Assembly: GCF_008033135.1 (NCBI RefSeq)
Contig: NZ_CP041335.1
Span: 1,989,925-2,053,924, forward strand
DNA: 64,000 nucleotides
Reading direction: 5' to 3'
Origin: Chitinolyticbacter meiyuanensis
GTDB taxonomy: Bacteria > Pseudomonadota > Gammaproteobacteria > Burkholderiales > Chitinibacteraceae
The first letter of the stretch is position 1; each line of letters begins with the position of its first letter. Positions 10,106 to 18,837 of the stretch are shown in pieces. The translations under genes and the position numbers were made by a program. The notes beneath the pieces are model-generated. The model searched no databases. It was given only the letters and a program-made list of their open reading frames with translations, and had not been told where the DNA came from.

Positions 10106-10540
10106 GTGAACATGGTAAGCGATGTAGAGGAGGGGACCGCGCTGGATGATGGCGTTGCGCGGTTCCTGGGGCTGGCCGGCAACGATGGCCAGGTACGGCT
10201 TTCAGACATCCGCAGCAAGGCGGCGAACGAGCTGACCCGCTATGGCGACGACCTGATGGGGCATCTGTCCGGCCTCGGCGTGACGGTACCGCCAGCGATC
10301 CAGCTCGCCAGCAACGAAGGCGGTCAGGTCAACGTGCTGGGCGATCATCCGGCCAAGACCCAGATCGAGTCATTCATCAACAACGATACCCGGCTGTTGA
10401 AGTGGTTCAAGGAAATCGAGGTGCTGCATGAAATCCTGCGCCGCGCCGAGCTTTCCGGCCGCAGCGAGGAATTCACCCGTCAGCATTTCAACCTCGGCCT
10501 GACCAGCATCGGCAGCATCGCCTTCTTCGCAGAAGGGTGA
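10106..10540 (+). CDS. Hypothetical protein, unknown family
   Basis: A 144-residue soluble acidic protein beginning at GTG 10106 or ATG 10112. The GTG is preferred because AAGGAAA lies 6 nt upstream. A TTG at 10067 is also in frame. No transmembrane segment or signal is visible. It reads as mixed helix with the segment NEGGQVNVLGDHPAKTQ and a helical C-terminus. It lies 94 bp after mutS and is followed by its own intrinsic terminator, so it is probably a real single-gene unit. I do not recognise its function. Confidence 0.65.
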   Translation: MNMVSDVEEGTALDDGVARFLGLAGNDGQVRLSDIRSKAANELTRYGDDLMGHLSGLGVTVPPAIQLASNEGGQVNVLGDHPAKTQIESFINNDTRLLKWFKEIEVLHEILRRAELSGRSEEFTRQHFNLGLTSIGSIAFFAEG

Positions 10541-10560
10541 TGCCATGCCGGCACAACCAG

Positions 10561-10587
10561 GGCCGCCCTCGAGGCGGCCTTTGTTTT
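10561..10587 (+). terminator. Intrinsic terminator
   Basis: Stem GGCCGCC / GGCGGCC with a 5-nt loop, followed by TTTGTTTT, 20 bp after the hypothetical gene. A TATAAT at 10614-10619 just downstream is the likely -10 for rluB. Confidence 0.85.
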
Positions 10588-10644
10588 CGGGGTGAGGCGA
10601 TTGACGGCCAAGGTATAATCGCGGTTTGCATTGGAAACACCAAG

Positions 10645-11745
10645 ATGAGAAACAACCGAGCACGTCGCCCGCAGCCGGCGATCAGCGAACAGAAGGCCGG
10701 TCAGCAGCGGCGCGCTCAACTGGCCGGCCGCAAGGCGGGCCAGGGCGACGATTGGGTCAGCAGCAAGGCGGCACTGGGCGAAGCCGGCCGGGGTAAGGCA
10801 GGGGCCGCCAAACCAGCTGGCACGCGTGGACAAGCACAAGGCAAGCCTGCGGATACAGCAGCTCAGCCGCCGACTGAGCGTCGTGCGCCGGTCAAACGCG
10901 CCAAGAAGCTGCAGGTGCGGGCCGGTTCGCAATTGCAGGTTGCCAAGCAGAAGCAACTGCGCGAGAAGCGCATCGCCAGTGATCAGCTGGGCGAGGAGCG
11001 ACTGCAGAAGGCGCTGGCGTTCTCCGGCTGGGGCTCGCGGCGCGAAGTCGAAGGCTGGATCGCCGAGGGCAAGGTCACCATCAACGGCCGCGTGGCCGAG
11101 CTCGGTGCCAAGGTGAAACCGGGCGACGATGTGCGCGTGGGCAGCAAGCGCGTTGCGCTGCGCTGGCCGGATCGCCTGCCGCGCGTGGTGCTCTATCACA
11201 AGCAGGAAGGCGAGCTCGTTACCCGCGATGATCCGCAAGGCCGCGTCACCGTGTTCGAGCGCCTGCCCAAGCTTGCTTCCAGCAAATGGATTGCCATCGG
11301 CCGGCTGGATTTCAACACCTCGGGCCTGCTGGTGTTCACGACCTCGGGCGACCTCGCCAACCACATGACCCATCCACGCTTCGAAATTGAGCGCGAGTAT
11401 GCGGTGCGTGTACTTGGCGAACTCAGCGATGAGCAGATCGCCGAGCTGAAGAAGGGCATTGAGCTCGACGATGGGCCGGCGCATTTCGAACACATCACGC
11501 CTACCGGCGGCGAAGGGGCCAATCACTGGTACAACGTGGTGCTGAAGGAAGGCCGTAACCGCGAGGTGCGCCGTATGTTCGAGCATTACCAGCTGCAGGT
11601 GAGCCGGCTGATGCGGGTGCGTTTCGGCATGTTCGGCCTGCCGCCGCGACTCAAGCGCGGCCAGTTCTACGAGCTCAACGAAACCGAAGTGCTGGCGGTG
11701 ATGAAGTGGGCGGACCTCAAGCTCAACGGCGAAGCCAAGGATTGA
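10645..11745 (+). CDS. rluB: 23S rRNA pseudouridine synthase RluB-type
   Basis: RsuA/RluB/E/F-family enzyme expected to modify 23S rRNA near position 2605. The 366 residues comprise a basic, Gln/Ala/Lys-rich low-complexity N-terminal extension (1-110), an S4 RNA-binding domain (about 115-175, RLQKALAFSGWGSRREVEGW) and the catalytic domain with GRLDFNTSGLL, where the Asp is the nucleophile. ATG 10645 follows a TATAAT box by 25 nt. Earlier in-frame starts would lie in the preceding terminator. greB starts 7 bp downstream, so the two form an operon. Confidence 0.9.
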   Translation: MRNNRARRPQPAISEQKAGQQRRAQLAGRKAGQGDDWVSSKAALGEAGRGKAGAAKPAGTRGQAQGKPADTAAQPPTERRAPVKRAKKLQVRAGSQLQVAKQKQLREKRIASDQLGEERLQKALAFSGWGSRREVEGWIAEGKVTINGRVAELGAKVKPGDDVRVGSKRVALRWPDRLPRVVLYHKQEGELVTRDDPQGRVTVFERLPKLASSKWIAIGRLDFNTSGLLVFTTSGDLANHMTHPRFEIEREYAVRVLGELSDEQIAELKKGIELDDGPAHFEHITPTGGEGANHWYNVVLKEGRNREVRRMFEHYQLQVSRLMRVRFGMFGLPPRLKRGQFYELNETEVLAVMKWADLKLNGEAKD

Positions 11746-11752
11746 GCGCGCG

Positions 11753-12337
11753 ATGAGCAAGGCGTTCACCCGCGAGAGCGACGACGCGGACGATGAGCTG
11801 CCGCCCGAGCTCAAGGTACCCGCGGGCAGCAAGAACTACATGACGCCGGGTGGCTGGCACCGGCTGCGTACCGAACTCTACGACTTGGTGCACAAGGAGC
11901 GGCCGCATGTCACTCAAGTGGTGAACTGGGCGGCCAGCAACGGCGATCGCTCGGAGAATGCCGACTACCAGTACGGCAAGCGCCGGCTACGCGAGATCGA
12001 TCGCCGCATCCGCTTTCTGCAAAAGCGGCTGGAGAACGCCGAGGTGGTTGATCCGGAAACGCGCGAAGTCACCGACCAAGTGTTCTTCAGCGCCACGGTC
12101 AGCTACCTGCGCGACGATGGCCGCGAGGAAACCGTGGCCATCGTCGGGGTCGATGAAACCGACCTCAAGCGCAACCACATCAGCTGGACCAGTCCGGTGG
12201 CGCGTGCGTTGTTGAAGGCGCGCGAGGGTGATGTGGTGCAGTTGCGCACGCCCGCTGGCATTGAGGAGTTGGAAATCGTCGAGGTAGCGTACCGTCGCCT
12301 GAACGAACCCGCGAGCAGCCCGGACCCAGATGTCTGA
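11753..12337 (+). CDS. greB: Transcription elongation factor GreB
   Basis: Rescues backtracked RNA polymerase by stimulating cleavage of the nascent 3' end through its secondary channel. The 194-residue protein has an N-terminal coiled coil (about 35-105) with the acidic tip NGDRSENADYQYGKRRL, and a C-terminal FKBP-like domain. The GreB-type spacing and basic linker fit better than GreA. An extra 25-residue N-terminal extension precedes the usual GreB start. It is coupled to rluB. Confidence 0.92.
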   Translation: MSKAFTRESDDADDELPPELKVPAGSKNYMTPGGWHRLRTELYDLVHKERPHVTQVVNWAASNGDRSENADYQYGKRRLREIDRRIRFLQKRLENAEVVDPETREVTDQVFFSATVSYLRDDGREETVAIVGVDETDLKRNHISWTSPVARALLKAREGDVVQLRTPAGIEELEIVEVAYRRLNEPASSPDPDV

Positions 12338-12446
12338 AAGGCGTGACGATTCAGTCGTTTGTCATGCTGGCAGCAGCGCTGCGTGATCCGAGACAGCGCC
12401 GGGGGCTCCGCTTGGCGCGGATGACCGGCTCCGCTATGCTCGCGCC

Positions 12447-14522
12447 ATGACTGAACCGGCCAAACCGACCTCCACGCTGTCCCGCCGTGTGCTGCGCAAT
12501 ATCGCGCTGCGCATCGGCATCGTGGCGCTGGTACTGACCGCAATCTCCTACTACTACAGCTACTGGCGTTTCCAGGAAGAGGCGCTGGCCAATCTCGGCA
12601 AGTACATTGCCGCCCGCAGCCAGCTCGAATCCGAACCCTTCCTCCAGGCTGAAATCAATACCCGCAGGTTGCGCGACGAGTTCGTGCGCCGCATGGCGCT
12701 GTATGGCGAAACCGATCCGGCACCGCGTTTTCACCAGCTGTTCAGCCAGGAGCGCGACGGCATCTGGCGGGTTCGGCTGGAACTCGACGATTTCGAGCAC
12801 CAAGCGACCGTGGCGTTGCTGCCCAATGTGAAACTCACGCCGGAGTTCATGCGCCAAGTGCTGGTGGGCTTCGATCTCGCCAGCCAGTATGGCCCGGCAC
12901 ACCGCAGCCGCTACTACGATACCTTCATCGACCTGAACGTGTCGGACGGCAGCATCATCTTCCTGCCGGATCTCAACTACGCGCGCAACGGCTCCGTGGC
13001 GGACTTTGCCGCAGACCTGCCGACCGAAGTGGGCGCCACCCCGGCGCGCAACCCGGAGCGCAAGACGTTCTGGACCGGTATCTACTTCGACAAGCAGGCC
13101 ATCCAGTGGATGGTATCGGTAGTCACGCCCATTGATTACCTTGGACGCTTTGTGGGCGGCGCTGGCCAGGATGTGCTGCTTGACGAGTTGATCGAGCGCA
13201 CCAACAACGTCAGCATTCCCGGCACGCACAACTTCATCGTCACCCGCGACGGCGATCTGGTGGCACACCCGGCCCGTATGGGCAAGATCCGCGAAGCCGG
13301 CGGCGGTTACCGGGTGACCGAAGTGGAAGATCTGGAGGTACGTAGCCTCTACGAGGCAGCGCTCAAAGCCACGCCGAACCAGCCTTTTGTCGAATCGCCC
13401 GACGGCAGCGCCTGGCTCGGCGTGGCGCCGATCAAGGGAGCGAACTGGCTGTTCGTCAGCGTCTATCCCAAGCGCCTGCTACAGGAAAAGGCTGCACTGG
13501 CGGCCAGCATGGTGCTGTTGCTCGGCCTGATTGCGCTGGTGCTGGAGCTTGCCGTGATGGCCTGGACGCTGCGGCACGATGTGGCGATGCCACTGGCGCG
13601 GCTGAAGCAGGCCATCGTGTCGCTGGCTGCCGGCAAGCGCTCGGATAACCTCGATACCGGTCGCGACGACGAACTGGGCGAGGTGGCCCGCACCTTCGAT
13701 GGCATGGCCACCACCATCGAGCAGCATCGCCACAATCTGGAAGAACTGGTCGAGCGGCGTACCGAGGAGCTGGCGGTACGCAATATGGAGCTGGAGGCGG
13801 CCAACCTGCGACTCACCCAGCTCAACGAGGAAAAGAACGAGCTTTTGACCATCGCCGCGCACGATCTGAAGAATCCGGTGGCGTCGATCCAGGGCATGAC
13901 CAATCTCATCGTCGGCAAGCTTGGCGAGTGGTCGCACGATCGGGTGGAGGATCGCCTGCTTGGCATCGTCAAATTGTCCGAGCGCATGCAGCGCATCCTC
14001 GGCAACCTGCTCGACATCAACGCACTGGAAGCAGGCCAATACCATCTGCGGCCGGAGCGGGTGTTGCTCGATGGCCTGTGCACGGAGCTGGTGGCCAGCT
14101 GGGAAATGCGGCTGGTGGAGAAGCAGCAGCTCTGTATCTACACGCCGTGCGGGCTGAACGTTATGGCAGATCGACAGGCACTGTGGCAGGTGCTCGACAA
14201 TCTGATTTCCAATGCATCGAAGTACGCACCCCACCAGACCGCGATCCGGCTGGAGGCCATTGCCATTGGCGAGCGCGTGCAGGTGCGTGTGTCGGACCAG
14301 GGGCCAGGCATTGCCACCCACGAGATGGAGCGTCTGTTCCGTAAGTTCAGCCGGCTTTCTGCCGTACCGACCGGAGGCGAACACACCACCGGCCTGGGTC
14401 TCTCCATCGTCAAGCGCCTCGCCGAAGCCATGGATGGCAAGGTGGGCTGCGAGAGCGTGCTGGGGCACGGTGCGACCTTCTATGTGGAGTTGCCGCTGGC
14501 ACAGGCCCGGCTCGAGCCCTGA
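12447..14522 (+). CDS. Membrane sensor histidine kinase (orphan)
   Basis: A 691-residue kinase. TM1 is at about 21-42 and a large periplasmic sensor region at about 43-345, probably a dCache-like fold, contains two related stretches. TM2 (about 347-370) follows, then HAMP and a coiled coil rich in Glu/Arg, HisKA with His472 in IAAHDLKNP, and HATPase with DNLISNASKYAP, DQGPGIA and TGLGLSIVK. All catalytic boxes are intact. No response regulator gene is adjacent, since greB is upstream and thyA downstream, so its partner is elsewhere. A strong terminator follows. Confidence 0.88.
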   Translation: MTEPAKPTSTLSRRVLRNIALRIGIVALVLTAISYYYSYWRFQEEALANLGKYIAARSQLESEPFLQAEINTRRLRDEFVRRMALYGETDPAPRFHQLFSQERDGIWRVRLELDDFEHQATVALLPNVKLTPEFMRQVLVGFDLASQYGPAHRSRYYDTFIDLNVSDGSIIFLPDLNYARNGSVADFAADLPTEVGATPARNPERKTFWTGIYFDKQAIQWMVSVVTPIDYLGRFVGGAGQDVLLDELIERTNNVSIPGTHNFIVTRDGDLVAHPARMGKIREAGGGYRVTEVEDLEVRSLYEAALKATPNQPFVESPDGSAWLGVAPIKGANWLFVSVYPKRLLQEKAALAASMVLLLGLIALVLELAVMAWTLRHDVAMPLARLKQAIVSLAAGKRSDNLDTGRDDELGEVARTFDGMATTIEQHRHNLEELVERRTEELAVRNMELEAANLRLTQLNEEKNELLTIAAHDLKNPVASIQGMTNLIVGKLGEWSHDRVEDRLLGIVKLSERMQRILGNLLDINALEAGQYHLRPERVLLDGLCTELVASWEMRLVEKQQLCIYTPCGLNVMADRQALWQVLDNLISNASKYAPHQTAIRLEAIAIGERVQVRVSDQGPGIATHEMERLFRKFSRLSAVPTGGEHTTGLGLSIVKRLAEAMDGKVGCESVLGHGATFYVELPLAQARLEP

Positions 14523-14556
14523 TCCCAAGCCGCCCGGCTTCGCGTAGAATCTGACT

Positions 14557-14582
14557 GGCCGCCCCATGGGGCGGCCGTTTTG
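14557..14582 (+). terminator. Intrinsic terminator after the kinase gene
   Basis: The 20-bp perfect palindrome GGCCGCCCCATGGGGCGGCC is followed by GTTTTGTT, 35 bp after the kinase stop. Confidence 0.85.
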
Positions 14583-14606
14583 TTCGATCAGCCCACGGAG
14601 CGCAGC

Positions 14607-15428
14607 ATGCGGCAGTACCTCGACCTTCTCCAGCACGTACTCGATCACGGCGTGAGAAAGGAGGACCGCACCGGTACCGGCACCCTGTCAGTGTTCGGCC
14701 ACCAAATGCGCTTCAACCTCGCCGAGGGGTTCCCGCTGGTCACCACCAAGAAGGTGCACCTCAAGTCCATCGTTTACGAGCTGCTGTGGTTCCTGCGGGG
14801 CGAAACCAATAACAACTGGTTGAAGGAACGTGGCGTTTCAATCTGGGATGACTGGGCGCGTGCCGACGGCGAGCTCGGCCCGATCTACGGCTACCAGTGG
14901 CGCAGCTGGCCCACGCGCGATGGCCGCCATATTGACCAGATTGCCCAGGTGGTCGACCAACTCCAGCGTAATCCGGATTCGCGCCGCATCATCGTTTCGG
15001 CCTGGAACGTTGGCGAGATCGAGCACATGGCGCTGCCGCCTTGCCACGCCTTCTTCCAGTTCTACGTGGCGCCCGCCCAGCCGGGCGATCCTGATCAGCG
15101 CGGCAAGCTTTCCTGCCAGCTCTACCAGCGCAGTGCCGACCTGTTCCTCGGAGTGCCGTTCAACATCGCCTCGTACTCATTGCTGGTACTGATGCTGGCC
15201 CAAGTGTGCGATCTGCAGCCGGGTGATTTCGTCTGGACCGGTGGCGATTGCCATGTTTACACCAATCACCTGGAACAGGTACACACCCAGCTCACCCGCG
15301 AGCCCAAGCCCCTGCCGCAGATGCGGATCAATCCCGAGCGGCGCAGCATCTTCGATTTCGAGTTCGAGGACTTCGAGCTCGTCGGCTACGAGAGCTGGCC
15401 GGCGATCAAAGCCCCCGTGGCCGTCTGA
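14607..15428 (+). CDS. thyA: Thymidylate synthase
   Basis: Methylates dUMP to dTMP with methylene-tetrahydrofolate. At 273 residues it lacks about the same insertions as the E. coli enzyme (264). The catalytic Cys146 lies in [13 protein letters not shown], with the substrate Arg pair in [12 protein letters not shown] and [11 protein letters not shown] near the N-terminus. ATG 14607 has GGAG 7 nt upstream and matches the family start ([12 protein letters not shown]). It is a single-gene unit between the kinase terminator and ssrA. Confidence 0.97.
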   Translation: MRQYLDLLQHVLDHGVRKEDRTGTGTLSVFGHQMRFNLAEGFPLVTTKKVHLKSIVYELLWFLRGETNNNWLKERGVSIWDDWARADGELGPIYGYQWRSWPTRDGRHIDQIAQVVDQLQRNPDSRRIIVSAWNVGEIEHMALPPCHAFFQFYVAPAQPGDPDQRGKLSCQLYQRSADLFLGVPFNIASYSLLVLMLAQVCDLQPGDFVWTGGDCHVYTNHLEQVHTQLTREPKPLPQMRINPERRSIFDFEFEDFELVGYESWPAIKAPVAV

Positions 15429-15474
15429 CCTCGCCCCGGGGCGGCAAACGCGTTACAATGGCAACGCTTCACTT

Positions 15475-15839
15475 GGGGCCGCCATGGTTTCGACGGGGGT
15501 TGCAAAGCGAGTGGGGGCATGCCGGGATCTCAGACACCCCGTAAAACGCTGAAATAACTTAGTCGCAAACGACGAAACTTACGCTCTGGCTGCTTAATCG
15601 CGCCAGACTCTGCGCTACTTTGCCCACCGGGTAGGTCGCCTAAAAAACGACAGCAGAGTCATTTAGATGGGATCGCCTTGAGCCGGGTTACTTGGCTTGG
15701 GGTTAAATCTAAGGTAACTCGCTTTCAACCAGCCTGTCGGTCGGCGGGTTGATGGTTAAAACCAGTAGACCACACTAAGCATGTAGATCTCCTCGTGGAG
15801 GACTTTCGGACGCGGGTTCGACTCCCGCCGGCTCCACCA
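15475..15839 (+). ncRNA. ssrA: Transfer-messenger RNA (tmRNA)
   Basis: One-piece tmRNA of about 365 nt. The 5' GGGGCCG pairs with the 3' CGGCTCC before the encoded ACCA, and the T-arm GGGTTCGACTCCC is present. The tag reading frame, resuming at GCA 15565 and stopping at TAA 15595-15597, encodes ANDETYALAA, a tag typical of Neisseriales such as Chromobacterium. It rescues stalled ribosomes with SmpB. A -10-like TACAAT is at 15454-15459. The 3' end is the probable attachment site of the integrase gene 186 bp downstream. Confidence 0.97.
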
Positions 15840-15873
15840 AATGATAGTTTCACGAAGTATCGTGACACACCTT

Positions 15874-15908
15874 AAACCCCTGTAAAGCTCAGCTTTCAGG
15901 GGTTTTTC
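15874..15908 (+). terminator. Intrinsic terminator after ssrA
   Basis: Stem AACCCCTG / CAGGGGTT extended by an inner AAAGC / GCTTT, followed by TTTTTCTT. It lies between the tmRNA end and the integrase. Confidence 0.88.
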
Positions 15909-15953
15909 TTTGCTGTAATGTGTCATGTGATGCCATGACAACCCGACTTTTTA

Positions 15954-16010
15954 GGGGTACATTTTGGGGTACAAAAACCGTGATTCGGGGTGTGCCGTAC
16001 CCCGTACCCC
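15954..16010. repeat. GGGGTAC / GTACCCC repeats before the integrase
   Basis: Two direct GGGGTAC 7-mers (15954-15960, 15966-15972) face two tandem inverted copies (15997-16003, 16004-16010). Another GTACCCC pair occurs inside the integrase gene (16207-16213, 16217-16223), also followed by CTAAG. Such clustered inverted 7-mers beside an integrase are likely arm-type integrase sites or an autoregulatory operator. This is inference from position only. Confidence 0.55.
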
Positions 16011-16024
16011 TAAGGTGATACCCC

Positions 16025-17242
16025 ATGGCTCGTCAGACCAAACCGCTGACCGACTCGGAATGCAAGAACGCCAAGCCTGCTGAGAAAGACCGCAAGCTGT
16101 TTGATGGCGGAGGATTGTTCCTACTGGTCAAATCGAACGGGGCGAAGCTCTGGCGGATGAAGTACACCAAACCGAACAGCAAGGAGTCACTGCTGTCCTT
16201 TGGTGCGTACCCCGACGTACCCCTAAGCGAAGCCCGTAAGCAGCGGGACGAAATCCGTGCCCGGCTGGCGCAGGGCATTGACCCGAGCGAGCAGCGCAAG
16301 GCCGCTAGCCTGGCCGCATCCGTTGCAGCCGATAACAGCTTCGAGGTCGTGGGACGTGCCTGGTTTGATAAGTGCATGAGGGGCCTGTCGGCGAGCCACC
16401 GTGAGCGCACTATCAACCGACTGGAATCGGACGTGTTCCCGTGGCTGGGCAAGCGCCCCATCGCGAGTATCAAGGCTCCCGAGGTGCTGGCCTGCTTGCG
16501 ACGCATTGAGGAACGCGGCGCGATTGAGACCGCCCACCGCGTGCTCTGGTCTTGCAGCAAGATTTTTCGCTACGCCATCGCAGCCGGCATGGCAGAGACC
16601 GATCCCGCCGATCTGCTCAAAGAAGCCCTGATTCGCCCTGACCCGAAAGCCTTCCCGACCATCACCGACCCAGTTGAAGTAGGGGCGCTCCTTCGTGCGC
16701 TCGATGGTTTGAGCGCATCGCTGGTTGTGCGTTGCGCCACCCGCCTTGCTCCTCTGGTGTTTGTGCGACCTGGAGAGTTGAGAAAAGCCGAGTGGGACGA
16801 AATCAATTTCGACAAAGCTGAGTGGCGCATTCCCGCCCACAAGATGAAGTCACGTGCCGTGCATATCGTGCCGCTCCCAACCCAAGCTATCGCACTGCTG
16901 CGCGAGCTGGAACCCCTGACAGGCCGTTGCAAGTATGTTTTCCCAGGCGAGCGCACTAAAGAGCGCCCAATGAGTGAAAATACCGTGAACGCGGCACTAC
17001 GCCGACTTGGCTATACCAGTGACCAGTTCACCGGGCACAGCTTTCGCAAGATCGCCAGCACCCTGCTGAATGAGTCGCACCAATGGCACCGCGACGCCAT
17101 CGAGCGCCAGCTTGCCCATGGCGAGCGCGACGAAGTGCGCGCCGCCTATAACTACGCCGAACACTTACCAGAACGCGTAAAAATGATGCAGTGGTGGGCT
17201 GATTATCTCGACCAACTCAAAGCTGGGAAGCAGAGGCCGTGA
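16025..17242 (+). CDS. P4-type tyrosine recombinase / integrase
   Basis: A 405-residue site-specific recombinase. It has the N-terminal DUF4102/arm-binding domain (about 1-90, LFDGGGLFLLVKSNGAKLW), a SAM-like core-binding domain (100-190), and the catalytic domain with Arg in RPGELRKAEW, HSFR in TGHSFRKIAST, the His of LAHGERDEVRAAYN, the Tyr of AAYNYAEH and the closing MMQWWADYLD. All catalytic residues appear present. Its place right after ssrA matches this family's habit of inserting at tmRNA or tRNA 3' ends. I see no second copy of the tmRNA 3' end in the window, so the island boundary is lost or elsewhere. Confidence 0.93.
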   Translation: MARQTKPLTDSECKNAKPAEKDRKLFDGGGLFLLVKSNGAKLWRMKYTKPNSKESLLSFGAYPDVPLSEARKQRDEIRARLAQGIDPSEQRKAASLAASVAADNSFEVVGRAWFDKCMRGLSASHRERTINRLESDVFPWLGKRPIASIKAPEVLACLRRIEERGAIETAHRVLWSCSKIFRYAIAAGMAETDPADLLKEALIRPDPKAFPTITDPVEVGALLRALDGLSASLVVRCATRLAPLVFVRPGELRKAEWDEINFDKAEWRIPAHKMKSRAVHIVPLPTQAIALLRELEPLTGRCKYVFPGERTKERPMSENTVNAALRRLGYTSDQFTGHSFRKIASTLLNESHQWHRDAIERQLAHGERDEVRAAYNYAEHLPERVKMMQWWADYLDQLKAGKQRP

Positions 17243-17328
17243 CGCGGAAACGTGAATAGCTAAGCGCCGAGCTCGCTCAAGCGAGACCCCCTCTCCAACA
17301 AGGTAGCTAAGCTCCAGGCGGAGGCCAA

Positions 17329-17502
17329 ATGAGCACATTTCTACTTTGCATTTCTGAAGCAGCTGAAATCGCCGGGTTGAACGGAAGCGCGCTGCTTAGA
17401 AAAGTCGTGACCAACGAACTGACTCTGTCTGCCTTTTGCCGTGAATCGATCAGCGCTCGCTCGACTGCGCAAGATCAGGCGACGTCACCCCCTCATGAAT
17501 AG
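17329..17502 (+). CDS. Short orphan ORF, HTH-like, possible island remnant
   Basis: A 57-codon frame (MSTFLLCISEAAEIAGLN...) with GGAGGCC before the ATG. The segment ISEAAEIAGLNGSALLRKV resembles the first helix-turn-helix of small DNA-binding proteins found beside integrases. The rest matches nothing I know, and the frame stops 9 bp before the IS end, so it may be the stump of a longer island gene. Weak evidence. Confidence 0.35.
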   Translation: MSTFLLCISEAAEIAGLNGSALLRKVVTNELTLSAFCRESISARSTAQDQATSPPHE

Positions 17503-17511
17503 CATTTCGCT

Positions 17512-18363
17512 TTAGAGTCCGGCCCCCGATATTACCGGTTTCTTCCTCGCTAGCTGCCGGGCATAGGCCGATGGCGTCAGCCCGCCCAACGCCTTCTTCG
17601 GCCGCTCCTCGTTGTATTCCCGTCGCCAGGCTTCGATCACCACCCGCGCATGCGCCAAGCTGGTGAACCAGTGCTCGTTCAGACATTCGTCCCGCAGCCG
17701 GCCATTGAATGATTCGATGTAAGCGTTCTGGTTCGGTTTGCCCGGTTCAATCTGCCGCAGCGTGATGCCGCGCCGGTACGCCCAGTGCAGCATCGCTCGA
17801 CCGCAGAACTCCTTGCCGTTGTCAGTGCGAATCACCTGCGGCAAGCCGCGTGAGACCGCTAATCGATCCAGTTGCCGCGTCAGAATTTCGCCACTGATGG
17901 CTCGCTCCGGGATCACCGCAATGGCTTCATGCGTGGCATCGTCGACAACGGTCAGGCATTTGATCACTCGTCCTTCGGCCGTGCGATCAAACACGAAGTC
18001 CATCGACCAGACCGCATTGGCGACCTGCGGCCGGATCAGCGGCTGCCGCTCCGATGGCGGCACCTTCTTGCGCTTGCGTCGCCGCACTTGCAGCCCGGCC
18101 AGTGCATATAGCCGTTCTACCCGCTTGTGGTTCACTGCCCAGCCGCTCTGGCGCAGCTTCAGATAGATCATCCCTGCACCGTAGCGACGATGGCGCTGCG
18201 CCAGTTCGACGATCCGCTGCCGTAACATGCCGTTCCGATCCGGCTTGGGCCGGTAGCGCAAGGCGCTCGGACTCATTCGGGCGATGCGCAACGCCCAGCG
18301 CTCACTCAGACCCCGTCCGGCGAGGAACCGCACCAGCTCGCGTCGCGTTGGTGCGGTCACCAC
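17512..18363 (-). CDS. IS3-family transposase OrfB (DDE integrase domain)
   Basis: About 283 residues from the frameshift point. It has an HTH_21-type region ([19 protein letters not shown]) and an rve integrase core with DDE residues: SMDFVFD (first Asp), [12 protein letters not shown] (second Asp) and [20 protein letters not shown] (Glu). It has no good start of its own apart from GTG 18363, so the normal product is the OrfAB fusion made by -1 slippage. The stop codon lies inside the left inverted repeat, so the element carries no spare 3' sequence. Confidence 0.9.
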   Translation of the reverse strand: MVTAPTRRELVRFLAGRGLSERWALRIARMSPSALRYRPKPDRNGMLRQRIVELAQRHRRYGAGMIYLKLRQSGWAVNHKRVERLYALAGLQVRRRKRKKVPPSERQPLIRPQVANAVWSMDFVFDRTAEGRVIKCLTVVDDATHEAIAVIPERAISGEILTRQLDRLAVSRGLPQVIRTDNGKEFCGRAMLHWAYRRGITLRQIEPGKPNQNAYIESFNGRLRDECLNEHWFTSLAHARVVIEAWRREYNEERPKKALGGLTPSAYARQLARKKPVISGAGL

Positions 18364-18620
18364 TTTTTTTGCAGTGCTTCCTTGATGACCTCGTTTTCGA
18401 GCATCGAATTGGCCAGCATGCGCTTGAGCCGAGCATTCTCGGCCTCGAGTTCCTTGAGCCGCTTGGCGTCGGAGACGCTCATGCCACCGAACTTGCTGCG
18501 CCAGAGATAGTAACTGGCTTCGGAGAAACCGTGCCGGCGGCACAGTTCCTTGATGGGCAAGCCCGCTTCGGCCTCGCGCAGGAAGCCGATGATTTGTTCT
18601 TCGGAAAAGCGTTTCTTCAC
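18357..18620 (-). CDS. IS3-family transposase OrfA (HTH, leucine zipper)
   Basis: 87 residues: [20 protein letters not shown] with an HTH_8/transposase-8 fold ([22 protein letters not shown]) and a heptad-repeat zipper ([20 protein letters not shown]). It ends LQKKW. The codons CAA-AAA-AAG near its end form the slippery heptamer A-AAA-AAG (18370-18363), where a -1 shift continues into OrfB as K-K-V-V-T. OrfA alone usually acts as an inhibitor. Confidence 0.92.
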   Translation of the reverse strand: MKKRFSEEQIIGFLREAEAGLPIKELCRRHGFSEASYYLWRSKFGGMSVSDAKRLKELEAENARLKRMLANSMLENEVIKEALQKKW

Positions 18621-18757
18621 GTCCAGTCTCCTTGATGGAAGGGATTGGACTCTAAAGCTGCGTGCTACTCAAACTTGGGGGGACGTCGGCGGTATTCTTA
18701 AGCGGCTTCTGCGCGCTAATTACAGATATGAAGCTGCAAGACCTGCCTGCGTCACAA

Positions 18758-18790
18758 GAAAAAGCCCCGCGCCATAAGCGTGGGGCTTTT
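18758..18790. terminator. Bidirectional intrinsic terminator
   Basis: Stem AAAAGCCCCgCGC / GCGtGGGGCTTTT with a CATAA loop. A-run and T-run flanks let it act in both directions. It closes the minus-strand VOC gene, whose stop is 48 bp away, and insulates it from the IS element. Confidence 0.85.
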
Positions 18791-18837
18791 ATGCAGGTGC
18801 AACCGATCTACCTGCATTCATGGATCGTCGGACGTGC

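Larger units (their letters stand above)
17511..18656 (-). mobile_element. IS3-family insertion sequence (IS407-like group)
   Basis: An element of about 1.15 kb bounded by inverted ends TTTAGAGTCC (17511-17520) and GGACTCTAAA (18647-18656). The similarity continues weakly inwards (CCC a few bases in). It carries orfA and orfB on the minus strand in the order and overlap of IS3-family elements, with an A-AAA-AAG slip site. No clear target-site duplication is visible, so the precise ends may extend 1-2 bp or the flanks have diverged. Both reading frames look intact, so it may be active. Confidence 0.87.

Noticed and set aside
10601..10619. TTGACG and TATAAT as a -35/-10 pair for rluB
   Set aside because: Only 7 bp separate them; the TATAAT may be a real -10 but this -35 is not its partner.
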